Part shown: positions 16,275-25,955 of the stretch, in pieces
Position numbering within the stretch: position 1 is the first letter of the stretch
How the letters are laid out: each line of letters starts with the position of its first letter
Assembly (NCBI GenBank): GCA_019694155.1
Contig: JAIBCN010000239.1
Span: 1 to 39,617 of the forward strand
From: Vicinamibacteria bacterium
Lineage (GTDB): Bacteria; Acidobacteriota; Vicinamibacteria; Fen-336; JAGNNV01
Direction of reading: 5' to 3'
Length of the DNA: 39,617 nt
Translations under genes and position numbers: made by a program
Notes under the pieces: generated by a model
The model's input: only the letters and a program-made list of their open reading frames with translations
The model's database searches: none
Told to the model about the DNA's origin: nothing

Positions 16275-17018
16275 ATGACGGCCACACTCTCCTGCGAAGC
16301 GTTGCGCGACGACATCATCGCGCTGCTCTATGACGACGGCGACGTCGCCGACAAGGCGCGTGCCCGGGACCACCTCGCGCAGTGCATTCCCTGCCGCACC
16401 GAGTATTCCGATCTGAAGGGCGTCCGAAAGGCGCTCGGCGGCTGGAGCCTTCCCGCTCCCCTGCCGCTTCCGAAGGCGCAGCCCTCGCGCCGCTTCTTCG
16501 CGAGTGGCCTCGCCGCCGCGGCGGGGCTCATCCTGGGCGTCGGTATCGCGGTGGCTGGTCGCGGCGCCTTCACGCCCGCCCCCGCCTCCACCAGCGTAGC
16601 GGCGCCCGCCCCATCCCAGACGGCCAGCCAGTTCGTCTCCTTCGACCAGCTTCAGGAAGCTCTCAAGGCCCAGGAGAGTCGGCACCAGGCCGAAATCGCC
16701 GACCTCCGCCGCTCGCTCACCATGGTTTCGGAGTCTCCCGCCGGAGCCGGTTCGTCGACTCAGGTGACGAATGTCTCCAGCCTCTCTCCAGCGACCATCG
16801 AGAGGCTGCTGAAGGCCTCCGAGGAACGCCAGGCCCGCCTCTTCGAGGCCCGTCTCGCCGGCCTCCGGACGGAGAGCGATCTGCAACGTCAGTACGACAT
16901 GGCGCAGATCGCCGCCGGACTCGCATACATCGACTCCCGGACCGGCGCCGACGCCGCCCGGACGAGCGAACTCATGAAGAACCTCGTCCGCGTCACCGCC
17001 AAACCGCAGGATCGCTGA
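16275..17018 (+). CDS. Zinc-finger transmembrane anti-sigma factor
   Basis: This 247-residue protein begins with a zf-HC2-type anti-sigma domain. H33-x3-C37-x2-C40 lies in ARDHLAQCIPCRTEY and is the classic HxxxCxxC zinc motif of ZAS proteins that bind ECF sigma factors. A single transmembrane helix follows (about residues 74-95, FFASGLAAAAGLILGVGIAVAG). The extracytoplasmic part has a Pro/Ala/Ser stretch and a long helical, probably coiled-coil segment (LQEALKAQESRHQAEIADLRRSL; IERLLKASEERQARLFEARLAGLR). Position just after the ECF gene supports a sigma/anti-sigma pair. The periplasmic sensor part is not a domain I recognise. Confidence 0.85.
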   Translation: MTATLSCEALRDDIIALLYDDGDVADKARARDHLAQCIPCRTEYSDLKGVRKALGGWSLPAPLPLPKAQPSRRFFASGLAAAAGLILGVGIAVAGRGAFTPAPASTSVAAPAPSQTASQFVSFDQLQEALKAQESRHQAEIADLRRSLTMVSESPAGAGSSTQVTNVSSLSPATIERLLKASEERQARLFEARLAGLRTESDLQRQYDMAQIAAGLAYIDSRTGADAARTSELMKNLVRVTAKPQDR

Positions 17019-17036
17019 TTACGTCGTAAGCGGCCC

Positions 17037-17819
17037 ATGCTGACATTCCTTGCCCTCGCTGCCGCCTTCTCGCCCGCGGCGCCGCCGGCTGATCCCCGCG
17101 CCGAGCTCCAGCGCTTCGCCGTTCGCCTGGAGCAGAGACTCAGCACCGCCTGTCGCCCCGCCGAGCCCATGGTCTTCCTGTCCGGACTTCCCGAGACGCG
17201 ATTCGTCTACCTTGACGGGGTAGGCGCGGTGTTTCTGCTGCCGCCCCGCTCGCTCCCGAACCCGCCCGCGCCAAAGGCCGATCAGGCCAAACCCGAAATC
17301 TCCGTATCCGGCGCGCCAAACGGGCCACAGGTTCTCGTCATCCGGCAGCGGCCGAGCGACCTGACCGACCTCGAGGCCCGCATCCGTGAGACACGCAAGG
17401 AGGCCGAGCGCATGCGAGCCCAGGCCGACGCCGCCTTCGCAGACGCGGAAAGGCAGCTCATGGCCGAGCTCCGGCCCGGCGCGTCCGAATCAACCGCCAC
17501 CGTCACCTTCCAGGGCCCGCTGTCCTTCTTTCTCGAAGACGCGGTGGACGACACGCGCACACCGGAGCAGGTAGAAAAAGACGTCAAGGACGCGCTCGTC
17601 ACGACGATCCTCGAAGACTCTTCGCTCCTGAAGACGCTCCAGCCCACGGACCAGATCTCGGTATCGGTCGAACTCGTCTCACGCCCTCAGCCATGGGTGC
17701 GTGCCCAGCCCGCCCGCACCCTCATTGTTCGCGCTCAGAAGGCGGACCTCGACGCCTTCACCACGGGCAAGCTCACGAAGCCCGACCTCCTCAAGCGGGT
17801 GCAGACGAAGGCGTACTAG
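17037..17819 (+). CDS. Exported protein of unknown function, third gene of ECF operon
   Basis: I do not recognise this 260-residue protein. It opens with a signal peptide (MLTFLALAAAFSPAAPPADP). A segment with ETRFVYLDGVGAVFLLPPRSLP follows, then a heptad-rich charged helix (TDLEARIRETRKEAERMRAQADAAFADAERQLMAEL), then a mixed C-terminal domain. It begins 18 nt after the anti-sigma stop, so it probably belongs to the ECF/anti-sigma operon and may be an envelope factor linked to that signalling. Its TAG stop overlaps the stop of the convergent gene in the 4-nt palindrome CTAG. Confidence 0.75.
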   Translation: MLTFLALAAAFSPAAPPADPRAELQRFAVRLEQRLSTACRPAEPMVFLSGLPETRFVYLDGVGAVFLLPPRSLPNPPAPKADQAKPEISVSGAPNGPQVLVIRQRPSDLTDLEARIRETRKEAERMRAQADAAFADAERQLMAELRPGASESTATVTFQGPLSFFLEDAVDDTRTPEQVEKDVKDALVTTILEDSSLLKTLQPTDQISVSVELVSRPQPWVRAQPARTLIVRAQKADLDAFTTGKLTKPDLLKRVQTKAY

Positions 17820-18214
17820 CGGACCGGCGCACTGCCTGATCGCGCCGTCCGGAGCAGCGCGGCCAGGGTCACAAGGCCGATAGACCCGTCGGTGGCTGCA
17901 AAGAGCAGGAACGACACCGGCGATCCGCGCAGGAAGTGATCGCCGATGAAGAGCGCGGCCCCGAACATCTTGACGAACACCCCGGCCGTCCAGAGATACC
18001 CCCGGCGCGCGTCGACATTCTGGGCGCACCAGAAATACCCAAGCGCCAGGGTGAGCGTGAAGAGACCGTTGAGCTGCGCGTTCAGCACCGGAACAGGCGG
18101 TGGCGCGCCGAAAAGGCGGGCGGTCAGTTCCGGCGCGAACAACATGGGCAGTGACAGCGCCAGATCGTAGATCCCGCCCAGAACCGCGAGCGCGCGCAGG
18201 GAGGGAAACCTCAT
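17816..18214 (-). CDS. Small integral membrane protein, four predicted helices
   Basis: This 132-residue protein has four hydrophobic segments: LAVLGGIYDLALSLPMLFA, LNGLFTLTLALGYFWCA, YLWTAGVFVKMFGAALFIG and SFLLFAATDGSIGLVTLAAL. A conserved-looking GGIYDLALSLPMLFAPE start and the absence of catalytic motifs suggest a small DUF-type inner-membrane protein of unknown role. The ATG has GGGAGG very close upstream. It is a single gene, convergent with the ECF operon and divergent from the lipoprotein gene across only 25 bp. Confidence 0.75.
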   Translation of the reverse strand: MRFPSLRALAVLGGIYDLALSLPMLFAPELTARLFGAPPPVPVLNAQLNGLFTLTLALGYFWCAQNVDARRGYLWTAGVFVKMFGAALFIGDHFLRGSPVSFLLFAATDGSIGLVTLAALLRTARSGSAPVR

Positions 18215-18222
18215 CGCCTCCC

Positions 18223-18228
18223 TATACT
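18223..18228 (+). promoter_or_regulatory. Putative -10 box of the FN3 lipoprotein gene
   Basis: TATACT (five of six matches to TATAAT) ends 11 nt before the ATG at 18240. If used, transcription would start ~5 nt before the start codon and give a nearly leaderless mRNA. No ribosome-binding site is visible in the 25-bp spacer. No -35 consensus was found. Confidence 0.35.
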
Positions 18229-18239
18229 ATCCGCTCGTC

Positions 18240-19397
18240 ATGCGCCGCCGACCCGGAACGCCCCTCCTCCTCCTTGCCGCGGCACTGGCCCTCCATGCGG
18301 CCTGCGGCAAGCGAGCCGATCCGCTGGCGCCCTACGTGAAGACGCCCCTGCCGCCTTCGGGCCTCGATGTCTCCCAGATCGGCGACGAGGTCGAGATTCG
18401 CATCGTTGCGCCCACCACCACCACCGAAAAGCGGCCACTTCCGGTCATCCAGCTCGAGTGGCTCCAGGGCCCGCCCACCGGAGATTTCACGAAGGCCGCG
18501 ACGCCGTTGCTCCGCGAGGACGTGGCGCCCGGCGAGGTACGCCTCAAGCGCTTTCCACGACCCGCGGCCGAAGTCCGCTACACCGTACGAGCCTTGAATG
18601 GAAAGGCCCGGTCAACTCCCGCAGGACTCGTGACCTTCAAACCCGCGCCTGTTCCCCCGCCCCCCACCAGCCTTGTCGTCACGAACACGGCGAATGGAGT
18701 GGAGCTTCGCTGGACCAACCCGCTTGGAGCCGAGCCCTGGCCCACGCCGTCGACGAGCCCCACCCCTACTCCCTCGCCCGCCGCAGGAGCCTCGGCGACC
18801 CCGGGTACCTCCGAGGCTGCCCCGCATCCCCTGCCGTCGCCGACGCCAAGCCCAACTCCCACGCCCGCGCCGGCCACCCCCTCGCCATCGCCCTCTCCGA
18901 TTCCCAAACCGACGCCGACGCCGCCCACCGGAATCCGCATCTTCCGAACTGATGGGGCGCCCCGACTGGCGCGGGAGCCCCTTCAGGCCGCGGTCTGGCT
19001 CGACCCCCTCCCCAAACCAGGCGAGAAACCCTGCTACGCGCTCCGATACGCAACATCGTTCAAGCCGCTCGTCGAGAGCGCGTCCACCGAATCCGTCTGC
19101 GCGGAGGTCAGGGACATCGTGCCGCCCGACCCCCCCGGCCGCCTCGTCGCCGACATCGGGGGCACCTTCGTCGAACTCTCCTGGCTCGCCTCGCCCTCGC
19201 CCGATGTGGCCTTCTATCGCGTCTACAGGACCCTCGACGCCGCGGCCCGCGCCGTGGCGATCGAGACCCAGGGGCCGGTCCTGCGGATTCGCGACCCCAA
19301 CATGACCCGGGGCCCCCGGGCCTACGACGTCGTAGCCGTGGACAAGGCCGGGAACGAGAGCGCTCCCGGCGCTGCAGTCAGAGTGATCGTCCCCTGA
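18240..19397 (+). CDS. Lipoprotein with fibronectin type III-like domains and a Pro/Thr/Ser insert
   Basis: This 385-residue protein has a lipoprotein signal peptide ending LALHAAC (C22, lipobox-like), then GKRADPLAPYVKTPLPPSG. At least two to three FN3-like beta-sandwich units follow: VEIRIVAP...EVRYTVRALNGKARSTPAG; PPPPTSLVVTNTANGVELRWTNP...TGIRIFRTDGA; and DPPGRLVADIGGTFVELSWLASPSPDVAFYRVYRTLD...RAYDVVAVDKAGNESAPG. A ~55-residue Pro/Thr/Ser-rich tract (about residues 163-225) interrupts the middle unit between two strands. It probably lies anchored in the outer membrane or the periplasm and may bind polymers or proteins. No enzymatic motif was seen. A -10-like box lies directly upstream. 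Confidence 0.8.
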   Translation: MRRRPGTPLLLLAAALALHAACGKRADPLAPYVKTPLPPSGLDVSQIGDEVEIRIVAPTTTTEKRPLPVIQLEWLQGPPTGDFTKAATPLLREDVAPGEVRLKRFPRPAAEVRYTVRALNGKARSTPAGLVTFKPAPVPPPPTSLVVTNTANGVELRWTNPLGAEPWPTPSTSPTPTPSPAAGASATPGTSEAAPHPLPSPTPSPTPTPAPATPSPSPSPIPKPTPTPPTGIRIFRTDGAPRLAREPLQAAVWLDPLPKPGEKPCYALRYATSFKPLVESASTESVCAEVRDIVPPDPPGRLVADIGGTFVELSWLASPSPDVAFYRVYRTLDAAARAVAIETQGPVLRIRDPNMTRGPRAYDVVAVDKAGNESAPGAAVRVIVP

Positions 19398-19436
19398 GCG
19401 GCGGGGCGGCGATATCATCCGCTTTCGGATAGACCC

Positions 19437-19673
19437 ATGCCCCTTTACGAATACCGCTGTGGCCGTTGCGAACTTCCCTTCGAGAAGTACGCCCGCACCT
19501 TCAATGACCGGCCCGACTGCCCCGGCTGCGGCGCTACCGACGTCACCCGGACTCTCTCCACCTTCGCGGTCTCCACGGGCGGTGGCAAGACCGCGTCCGC
19601 GCCCGCGAACTTCGGCGGTTGCGGCGAGGGCCCGCCCTGCGGAGCCGCGCACTGCGGCCGCCTCGCGAACTAG
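19437..19673 (+). CDS. FmdB-like zinc-ribbon protein
   Basis: This 78-residue protein starts MPLYEYRCGRCELPFEKYARTFNDRPDCPGCGATDVTRTLSTFAVST, the FmdB/putative regulatory protein family N-terminus with two CxxC pairs forming a zinc ribbon. The Gly/Ala/Cys-rich tail (GGCGEGPPCGAAHC) is common in this family. Members are widespread small proteins of unsettled function; the regulator label comes from one formamidase/amidase locus. It lies 40 nt after the lipoprotein gene and 33 nt before the carboxyltransferase gene and may be co-transcribed with the latter. Confidence 0.88.
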   Translation: MPLYEYRCGRCELPFEKYARTFNDRPDCPGCGATDVTRTLSTFAVSTGGGKTASAPANFGGCGEGPPCGAAHCGRLAN

Positions 19674-19706
19674 CTGCCTCCGCACACCCCTTCAAGAAAC
19701 GGAAAG

Positions 19707-21251
<1,545 letters not shown>

Positions 21252-21286
21252 TCGAGCCCGGGGCGCTGAGGCCCGAGGACACCCTG

Positions 21287-22135
21287 ATGCCCGTGGTTCT
21301 ACGTTGCACCGTGCGGGGCTGTGGAGAGCCACTGCGTGCTCCGAGGCCGGGTACGCCCTCGCGGGAAGCCCGGCGGTGGACCTGCCCAGAAAACCATTCG
21401 TTCGATCAGCATCGTTCGGGATCGCTCAATCTCCTTCAGCCGCAGGACCGGCGCTCGAAGCATCCGGGAGACTCGCGTGAGGCGGCGCAAGCGCGGCGGC
21501 GGCTCGCCGGGACCGCCCACGCTCTGGCCGTGCACCGCGCGTTCGCGCATGTCATCGGCTCACGGGCGCAGCGCGGTCCGGCGACCCTCCTGGATGTCGG
21601 TTGCGGGGAGGGGGCGTTCGTTCGCCATGTCTCCTCCGTCCCCGGCCTCGAGCCTCACGGCGTCGATATCTCCGCTCCCTCCATCGAACTCGCGGCGAAG
21701 GCGTCACCCGAGGTTCTCTTCGTCGTGGCCAATGCTGACCGGTTCCTGCCGTACGCCGACCAGGCCTTCGACTTCGTCACCTCCATCGACTCCAGGGTGA
21801 ACGCCGGCGAGTTCCAGAGGGTCCTGAGCCAGCGGGGCCTCATCCTCGTTGCCGTGCCCGGCCCCGACGACCTGATCGAACTCCGGGAGCGCGTTCAAGG
21901 TGGAAAGGCGGAGAAGCCACGCGGCCAACGGGTCGTGGAGGAACTGGGACGGTCGCTGAAGCTCGCGGAGCGGACCACGGTTCGCGACTCCCGCATCTTC
22001 GAGCCACCCGTCCTGCGCGACCTCCTGACGGTTACCTACCGCGGCTTCCGCCACAGCGAACGCGCCGCGGTGGAGTCTCTGGCCGCGATGGACGTGACGC
22101 TCTCACACGAGGTTCTCGCCTTCGAACACCGGTGA
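21287..22135 (+). CDS. RlmA-like 23S rRNA (guanine-N1) methyltransferase
   Basis: This 282-residue protein resembles RlmA/RrmA enzymes that methylate G745/G748 of 23S rRNA. The N-terminal zinc finger (LRCTVRGCGEPL ... WTCPENHSFDQH) is followed by SGSLNLLQPQDRRSKHPGDSREAAQARRRL, a family hallmark. A SAM-binding domain follows, with LLDVGCGEGAFVRHV, GVDISAPSIELA, FVVANADRFLPYADQAFDFVTSID and the late block EPPVLRDLLTVTYRGFRHS. The zinc finger has C-x4-C instead of the usual C-x2-C. GAGGA lies upstream of the ATG. The stop is 11 nt from the convergent dapD stop. Confidence 0.87.
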   Translation: MPVVLRCTVRGCGEPLRAPRPGTPSREARRWTCPENHSFDQHRSGSLNLLQPQDRRSKHPGDSREAAQARRRLAGTAHALAVHRAFAHVIGSRAQRGPATLLDVGCGEGAFVRHVSSVPGLEPHGVDISAPSIELAAKASPEVLFVVANADRFLPYADQAFDFVTSIDSRVNAGEFQRVLSQRGLILVAVPGPDDLIELRERVQGGKAEKPRGQRVVEELGRSLKLAERTTVRDSRIFEPPVLRDLLTVTYRGFRHSERAAVESLAAMDVTLSHEVLAFEHR

Positions 22136-22152
22136 GGCCTGGCAACTCACCG
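22130..22152. terminator. Inverted repeat spanning the rlmA-like and dapD stop codons
   Basis: CGGTGAG (22130-22136), a 9-nt loop and CTCACCG (22146-22152) form a 7-bp stem. The rlmA-like TGA lies in one arm and the dapD TGA (read on the other strand) in the other. No T-tract follows on either side. This may act as a shared bidirectional 3' end. Confidence 0.4.
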
Positions 22153-22962
22153 CAGCGCCGCCTCCAGCGCAGTCGCGGCGTCGGTCTTGGCGTCCCGATA
22201 CTTCACGATGACCGCGGTCGAGAGCTGCAGGCCGCGAGCCTCGGCAAACGAACCCTTGGCGGGGCGAGAGCCCGGAACCACCACCGCGTTCTCCGGAACC
22301 TCCCTGACCCACTCGCGTTCACGGACGAGGTCGTGGACCACCGTCGAGGCGGTGAGGACGACTCCGCTCGCGAGAACAGCGCGGCGTCGAACGCGGACGC
22401 CCTCGAAGACGCCCACGAGGCCGCCCACGAACGCGTCATCCTCGACGATCACGGGCCGGGCTCCCGCGGGCTCTAGGACGCCACCGATCTGCGCGGCTGC
22501 GGAAAGATGCACGCGCTTGCCGATCTGCGCGCAAGAGCCGACAAGGGCGTGAGAATCCACCATGGCGCCTTCATCCACATAAGCGCCCATGTTGATGAAC
22601 GCGGGCGGCATCACGGTGACGCCCTTGGCGAGATATGACCCGCGTCGCACGCTCGACCCGCCCGGGACCATCCGCACTCCCGCTTCCAGGTTGAGCACCC
22701 GGGGCGGGAACGCCGTCTTGTCGATGAAAGGAAACCCCGGGCCCGTGAGCTCCACCATCCTGGTGGCGCGGAACCCCGCGAGGATCGCCTGTTTTACCCA
22801 GGTGTTCACCCGCCATTCGCCCTGCGCATCCGGTTCCGCGGAGCGGATCTCTCCCCGTTCAAGGCAACCGAGCAGCGCCTCGTGCGCCTCCGGCCAACCC
22901 GGATCGGCGGCGGCGTCCGCGGGAGGTCGTTCGTAGAAGGCGCGCAGGCTCTCGAGATTCAC
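22147..22962 (-). CDS. dapD: Tetrahydrodipicolinate N-succinyltransferase
   Basis: This 271-residue left-handed beta-helix acyltransferase succinylates tetrahydrodipicolinate in the succinylase branch of lysine/DAP synthesis. Features are an N-terminal helical domain (NLESLRAFYERPP), TGPGFPFIDKTAFPPRVLNLEAGVRMVPGGSSVRRGSYLAKGVTVMPPAFINMGAYVDEGAMVDSHALVGSCAQIGKRVHLSAAAQIGGVLEP, and hexapeptide turns to VFEGVRVRRRAVLASGVVLTAST. The GTG start is chosen because TAGGAG lies 8 nt upstream and the length then equals the E. coli protein (~274). A longer open frame upstream (to 23115) overlaps dapA and has no similarity. It is the last gene of the operon, 10 nt after dapA. Confidence 0.93.
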   Translation of the reverse strand: MNLESLRAFYERPPADAAADPGWPEAHEALLGCLERGEIRSAEPDAQGEWRVNTWVKQAILAGFRATRMVELTGPGFPFIDKTAFPPRVLNLEAGVRMVPGGSSVRRGSYLAKGVTVMPPAFINMGAYVDEGAMVDSHALVGSCAQIGKRVHLSAAAQIGGVLEPAGARPVIVEDDAFVGGLVGVFEGVRVRRRAVLASGVVLTASTVVHDLVREREWVREVPENAVVVPGSRPAKGSFAEARGLQLSTAVIVKYRDAKTDAATALEAALR

Positions 22963-22972
22963 TTGCGGACTC

Positions 22973-23869
22973 CTACCTGATCCCGGCGTGGGCCATGGCT
23001 TCCTTGAGTCGCGCGCGCGTGGCGTCGGAGGCGGGGACCAGAGGCAGGCGGACGAAGTCGCCACCCAGACCAAGCATCTGGAGGCCGGCTTTGAGCGGAA
23101 TCGGGTTGCTTTCAACGAAGAGAGCGTCGATCAGGGGAAGGAGCCGGTTGTTCAACGCAACCGCCTCGGCGCGCCTCCCCGCGCGCGCGGCCTCCACCAG
23201 CTGCCTGGTTTCCTTCGGGATCATGTTGCCGAGGACCGAGACCAGGCCTTCCGCGCCAACCGCGATGGAGGCGAGCGCCAGATTGTCGTCGCCCGACAGC
23301 AGGGTCTTGCCGGGCGGGAGTGTGCGCGCCACTTCACTGATCTGCGCCACGTTCCCGCTCGACTCCTTCACCGCGACCACCTGCTCGTTCTGCCAGAGCA
23401 GCTGGAGCGCCCCCGGGGTGAGGTTGAGCCCGGTCCGTCCGGGCACGTTGTAGACGATGAAGGGAAGTCCGGGAGCCGCGTCCGCGGCCGCGCGGAAATG
23501 AGCGACGAGGCCCTGAGGCGTCGGCTTGTTGTAGAAGGGCGTCACGATCAGCGCGCCATGAGCGCCGAGTTCCTGCGCGCGCTTCGTCCAGGCCGCGGTC
23601 TGCCGCGTGGAGTTGTGACCGGTGCCGGCCACGACTTTCTTGCCGCGCGCTTCCTCCAGGGTCGCGGCGATCAACGGATCTCGCTCGCTTTCCGCGATGG
23701 TCGCGGCTTCGCCCGTGGATCCGAGAACCACGAGGACGTCCGCCCCGCCCTCGGCAACGTGTTTCACCAGAGCGCGGAACGCCTTCATGTCGACTTCACC
23801 CGAGGCGGTGAAGGGCGTGGCGAGGGCGACGGAAAGACCGGAAAAATCGGCGATGGCTTGGCTGGTCAC
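22973..23869 (-). CDS. dapA: 4-hydroxy-tetrahydrodipicolinate synthase
   Basis: This 298-residue TIM-barrel aldolase condenses pyruvate with aspartate semialdehyde. The Schiff-base lysine is K168 (VAVKESSGN), with Y140 (IVYNVPGRTG) and the substrate-site motif GSTGEAATI. The N-terminus SGLSVALATPFTASGEVD and the C-terminal ESNPIPLKAGLQMLGL are family-typical. Length is normal. The start is GTG at 23869, overlapping the dapB stop as GTGA, so translation is probably coupled. It is the fourth gene of the lysine operon. Confidence 0.96.
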   Translation of the reverse strand: MTSQAIADFSGLSVALATPFTASGEVDMKAFRALVKHVAEGGADVLVVLGSTGEAATIAESERDPLIAATLEEARGKKVVAGTGHNSTRQTAAWTKRAQELGAHGALIVTPFYNKPTPQGLVAHFRAAADAAPGLPFIVYNVPGRTGLNLTPGALQLLWQNEQVVAVKESSGNVAQISEVARTLPPGKTLLSGDDNLALASIAVGAEGLVSVLGNMIPKETRQLVEAARAGRRAEAVALNNRLLPLIDALFVESNPIPLKAGLQMLGLGGDFVRLPLVPASDATRARLKEAMAHAGIR

Positions 23870-24585
23870 GGCTTGACCTCATTGAAAAGTGGATCGAGTG
23901 TTTCTTCGGAGAACTGGTCCATGGTGAAAACGCCCTTGCGGCCATGGATCCAGGCGGCCACGCGCAACGCGCCGTCGGCGTAGGCCATGGGGGAGCGCGA
24001 GGCGTGGTGGAGTTCGAGCGTCTCCGCCGGGGCATCGATGCCCACGATGTGGCTCGAGTAGGTGTGGCCCGCGCGAACGGCGGAAACACTGAGCTGGTGC
24101 TCCTTCAGTTCGCCCGGGCCCTGAAGCACCCACTCGGTCTTTCTGGGGCATCCCTTGATGATGACCCGGGCCAGCAGCTTCGCGGTGCCCGACGGCGCGT
24201 CCTTCTTGCGGGCGTGATGATGCTCCACGATGTAGGGATCGCGACCCGGGTCGAGGGCCGCGAAGCGGGCCAGCACCAGGGAGAGGCGCGCGTAGAGCGC
24301 GATGGAGAGAGAGAAATTCGGCGCCACGACGACACCGATACGGTCGCCCACGCGTTCCCTGAGATCGGGAATCGACCAGCCGGTGGTGCCGATGACGAGA
24401 TCGGTGCCGTTGTCGAGAGCCCACTTCAGATGGGTCTCCGCCGCTTCGCCCATGGACGCGTCGATCGCCACGTCCACCGGCCCCCGCGGCGACTGGTTCC
24501 GGCCCACCTGCCAGGCGATCGCCTCGCCGCCCAGGGTCGCGATTGCGCTCCCCAGTCGCCCACGTCCGAACAGCCCGATCTTCAT
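23866..24585 (-). CDS. dapB: 4-hydroxy-tetrahydrodipicolinate reductase
   Basis: This 239-residue NAD(P)H reductase is slightly shorter than the usual ~270. It has the N-terminal Rossmann motif KIGLFGRGRLGSAIA, the VIGTTGW segment with VVVAPNFSLSIALY, and the catalytic signature EHHHARKKDAPSGTAKLLA. The C-terminal substrate-domain pattern is SVSAVRAGHTYSSHIVGID. The ATG overlaps the lysC stop as ATGA and its own TGA overlaps dapA as GTGA. A 551-codon open frame extending upstream is a shadow of lysC. The shortness lies mostly in the cofactor-binding domain between the first strand and the GTTGW motif. Confidence 0.95.
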   Translation of the reverse strand: MKIGLFGRGRLGSAIATLGGEAIAWQVGRNQSPRGPVDVAIDASMGEAAETHLKWALDNGTDLVIGTTGWSIPDLRERVGDRIGVVVAPNFSLSIALYARLSLVLARFAALDPGRDPYIVEHHHARKKDAPSGTAKLLARVIIKGCPRKTEWVLQGPGELKEHQLSVSAVRAGHTYSSHIVGIDAPAETLELHHASRSPMAYADGALRVAAWIHGRKGVFTMDQFSEETLDPLFNEVKP

Positions 24586-25955
24586 TTCGAATCTCCGTTG
24601 CCCTCGAAGAGGGCCTGATGAAGAAGCCGCACCGCCGCGGCCTCGTCCTTCCGCTCGACCACCAGGGAGAGGTTGATCTCGTTGCTGCCCATCGAGATCA
24701 TCTCCACGTTGATGGAAGAGAGGGCTCCAAAGACCCGGGCGGCGAGGCCAGGGGTGTGCTTCAGCCGCTCGCCCACGAGGGCGACGAGGGCGCGGTCGGC
24801 GGCCACACTCACGTGAGCGAAGGCGCCGAGCTCCTTCCTGATCGCGTCGATGGGCGCGTTCGCCTCGACGGTGAGCGACACGCTCACCTCCGCCGTCGCC
24901 ACCACATCGACCGAAACCCCGAGACGGCCGAAAACCTCGAAGATCCGCGCGAGGAAGCCGCTCTGCGCGAGCATGCGCGTGCTCTCGATCGTGATGACCT
25001 GGATCGGGCCCCGGCTGGCGATGGCGGTCGCGGGGCGGGGTGAGCCCGTGCCCCCGAGCGCGGTGATGGTGCTGAACTTTCCGTCCGGCCGCATGGTGTG
25101 CCGCACCGTGACCGGGATGTTCGCTTCCACCGCGGGCTGGATGGTCGCGGGGTGGAGCACCTTCGCGCCGAAGGCGGCGAGCTCGGCGGCTTCGCGGAAG
25201 CTGAGCTCGAGGATCGGCGTCGGTTCCGCGACCATCCGCGGGTCGGCGGTGAGGATGCCTTCGACATCCGTCCAGATCTGCACCTCGGCGGCCCCGATGG
25301 CGGCTCCGATGAGCGAGGCGGAGTAGTCGCTCCCTCCCCGGCCCAGGGTGGTCGTGATGCCGTCCTTCGTCGCTCCGATGTAGCCCTGGGTCACCACCAC
25401 CCGCCCCTCGGCCATCAGAGGCACGAGCTCGGTGCGGGCGAGCGCCGAGATCTGGGCGGCTTGCGGCTCGGCCTCTCCGAATCGGGCGTCGGTGCGCATG
25501 ACCCGGCGCACGTCGAGCCACGAAGTGGGCACGCTTCGGGAGTGCAGGAATGCGGCCACGATCTGCGAACTCATGAGTTCGCCGAAGGAGACGATGGCAT
25601 CCCGGCTTCGGGCCGAAAGCTCTCGAAGCAACGAAACGCCGCGGAGCAGCATGTCGATCTGGGTCGAGAGCGCCTCGATGAACTGCTGGAGGTCGACCGG
25701 AGGCTCACCTTCCCAGAGTTCGACGCAGGCCTTCTTGTGCTTCGCCACGATCTCGCGGAGCGCCCTGAGCGCCGCTTCGGTCTCCCCGCGCTCCGCCGTC
25801 TGCGCCGCCGCGAACAGGCCATCCGTGGTCTTGCCCATGGCGGAAAGGACCACCACGGGAGACCTGGGGGCGGCAGCCCTGACGATCTCGGCCACGCGCC
25901 TGATGCACGTCGCATCCGCGACGCTGCTGCCCCCGAACTTCAACACGAGGCTCAT
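24582..25955 (-). CDS. lysC: Aspartate kinase (monofunctional, ACT-regulated)
   Basis: This 457-residue amino-acid kinase phosphorylates aspartate, the first step towards lysine, threonine and methionine. It shows LVLKFGGSSVAD, the ELSARSRDAIVSFGELMSS region, TQGYIGATKDGITTTLGRGGSDYSASLIGAA, and VQIWTDVEGILTADPRMV. Two C-terminal ACT domains, VITIESTRMLAQSGFLARIFEVFGRLGVSVDVVATAEVSVSLTV and ALVALVGERLKHTPGLAARVFGALSSINVEMISMGSNEINLSLVV, would bind an amino-acid effector for feedback control. The ATG was set where KFGGSS begins and overlaps the asd stop as ATGA. No homoserine dehydrogenase fusion is present. Confidence 0.96.
   Translation of the reverse strand: MSLVLKFGGSSVADATCIRRVAEIVRAAAPRSPVVVLSAMGKTTDGLFAAAQTAERGETEAALRALREIVAKHKKACVELWEGEPPVDLQQFIEALSTQIDMLLRGVSLLRELSARSRDAIVSFGELMSSQIVAAFLHSRSVPTSWLDVRRVMRTDARFGEAEPQAAQISALARTELVPLMAEGRVVVTQGYIGATKDGITTTLGRGGSDYSASLIGAAIGAAEVQIWTDVEGILTADPRMVAEPTPILELSFREAAELAAFGAKVLHPATIQPAVEANIPVTVRHTMRPDGKFSTITALGGTGSPRPATAIASRGPIQVITIESTRMLAQSGFLARIFEVFGRLGVSVDVVATAEVSVSLTVEANAPIDAIRKELGAFAHVSVAADRALVALVGERLKHTPGLAARVFGALSSINVEMISMGSNEINLSLVVERKDEAAAVRLLHQALFEGNGDSK

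Noticed and set aside
18720..18945. CC-rich repetitive stretch as a CRISPR or VNTR array
   Set aside because: Repeats are imperfect, codon-phased and encode a Pro/Thr/Ser tract within an intact reading frame.
23866..25521. A 551-codon open frame ending at the dapB stop
   Set aside because: The first ~310 codons are an out-of-frame reading of lysC; dapB begins at the ATG at 24585, which overlaps the lysC stop as ATGA.
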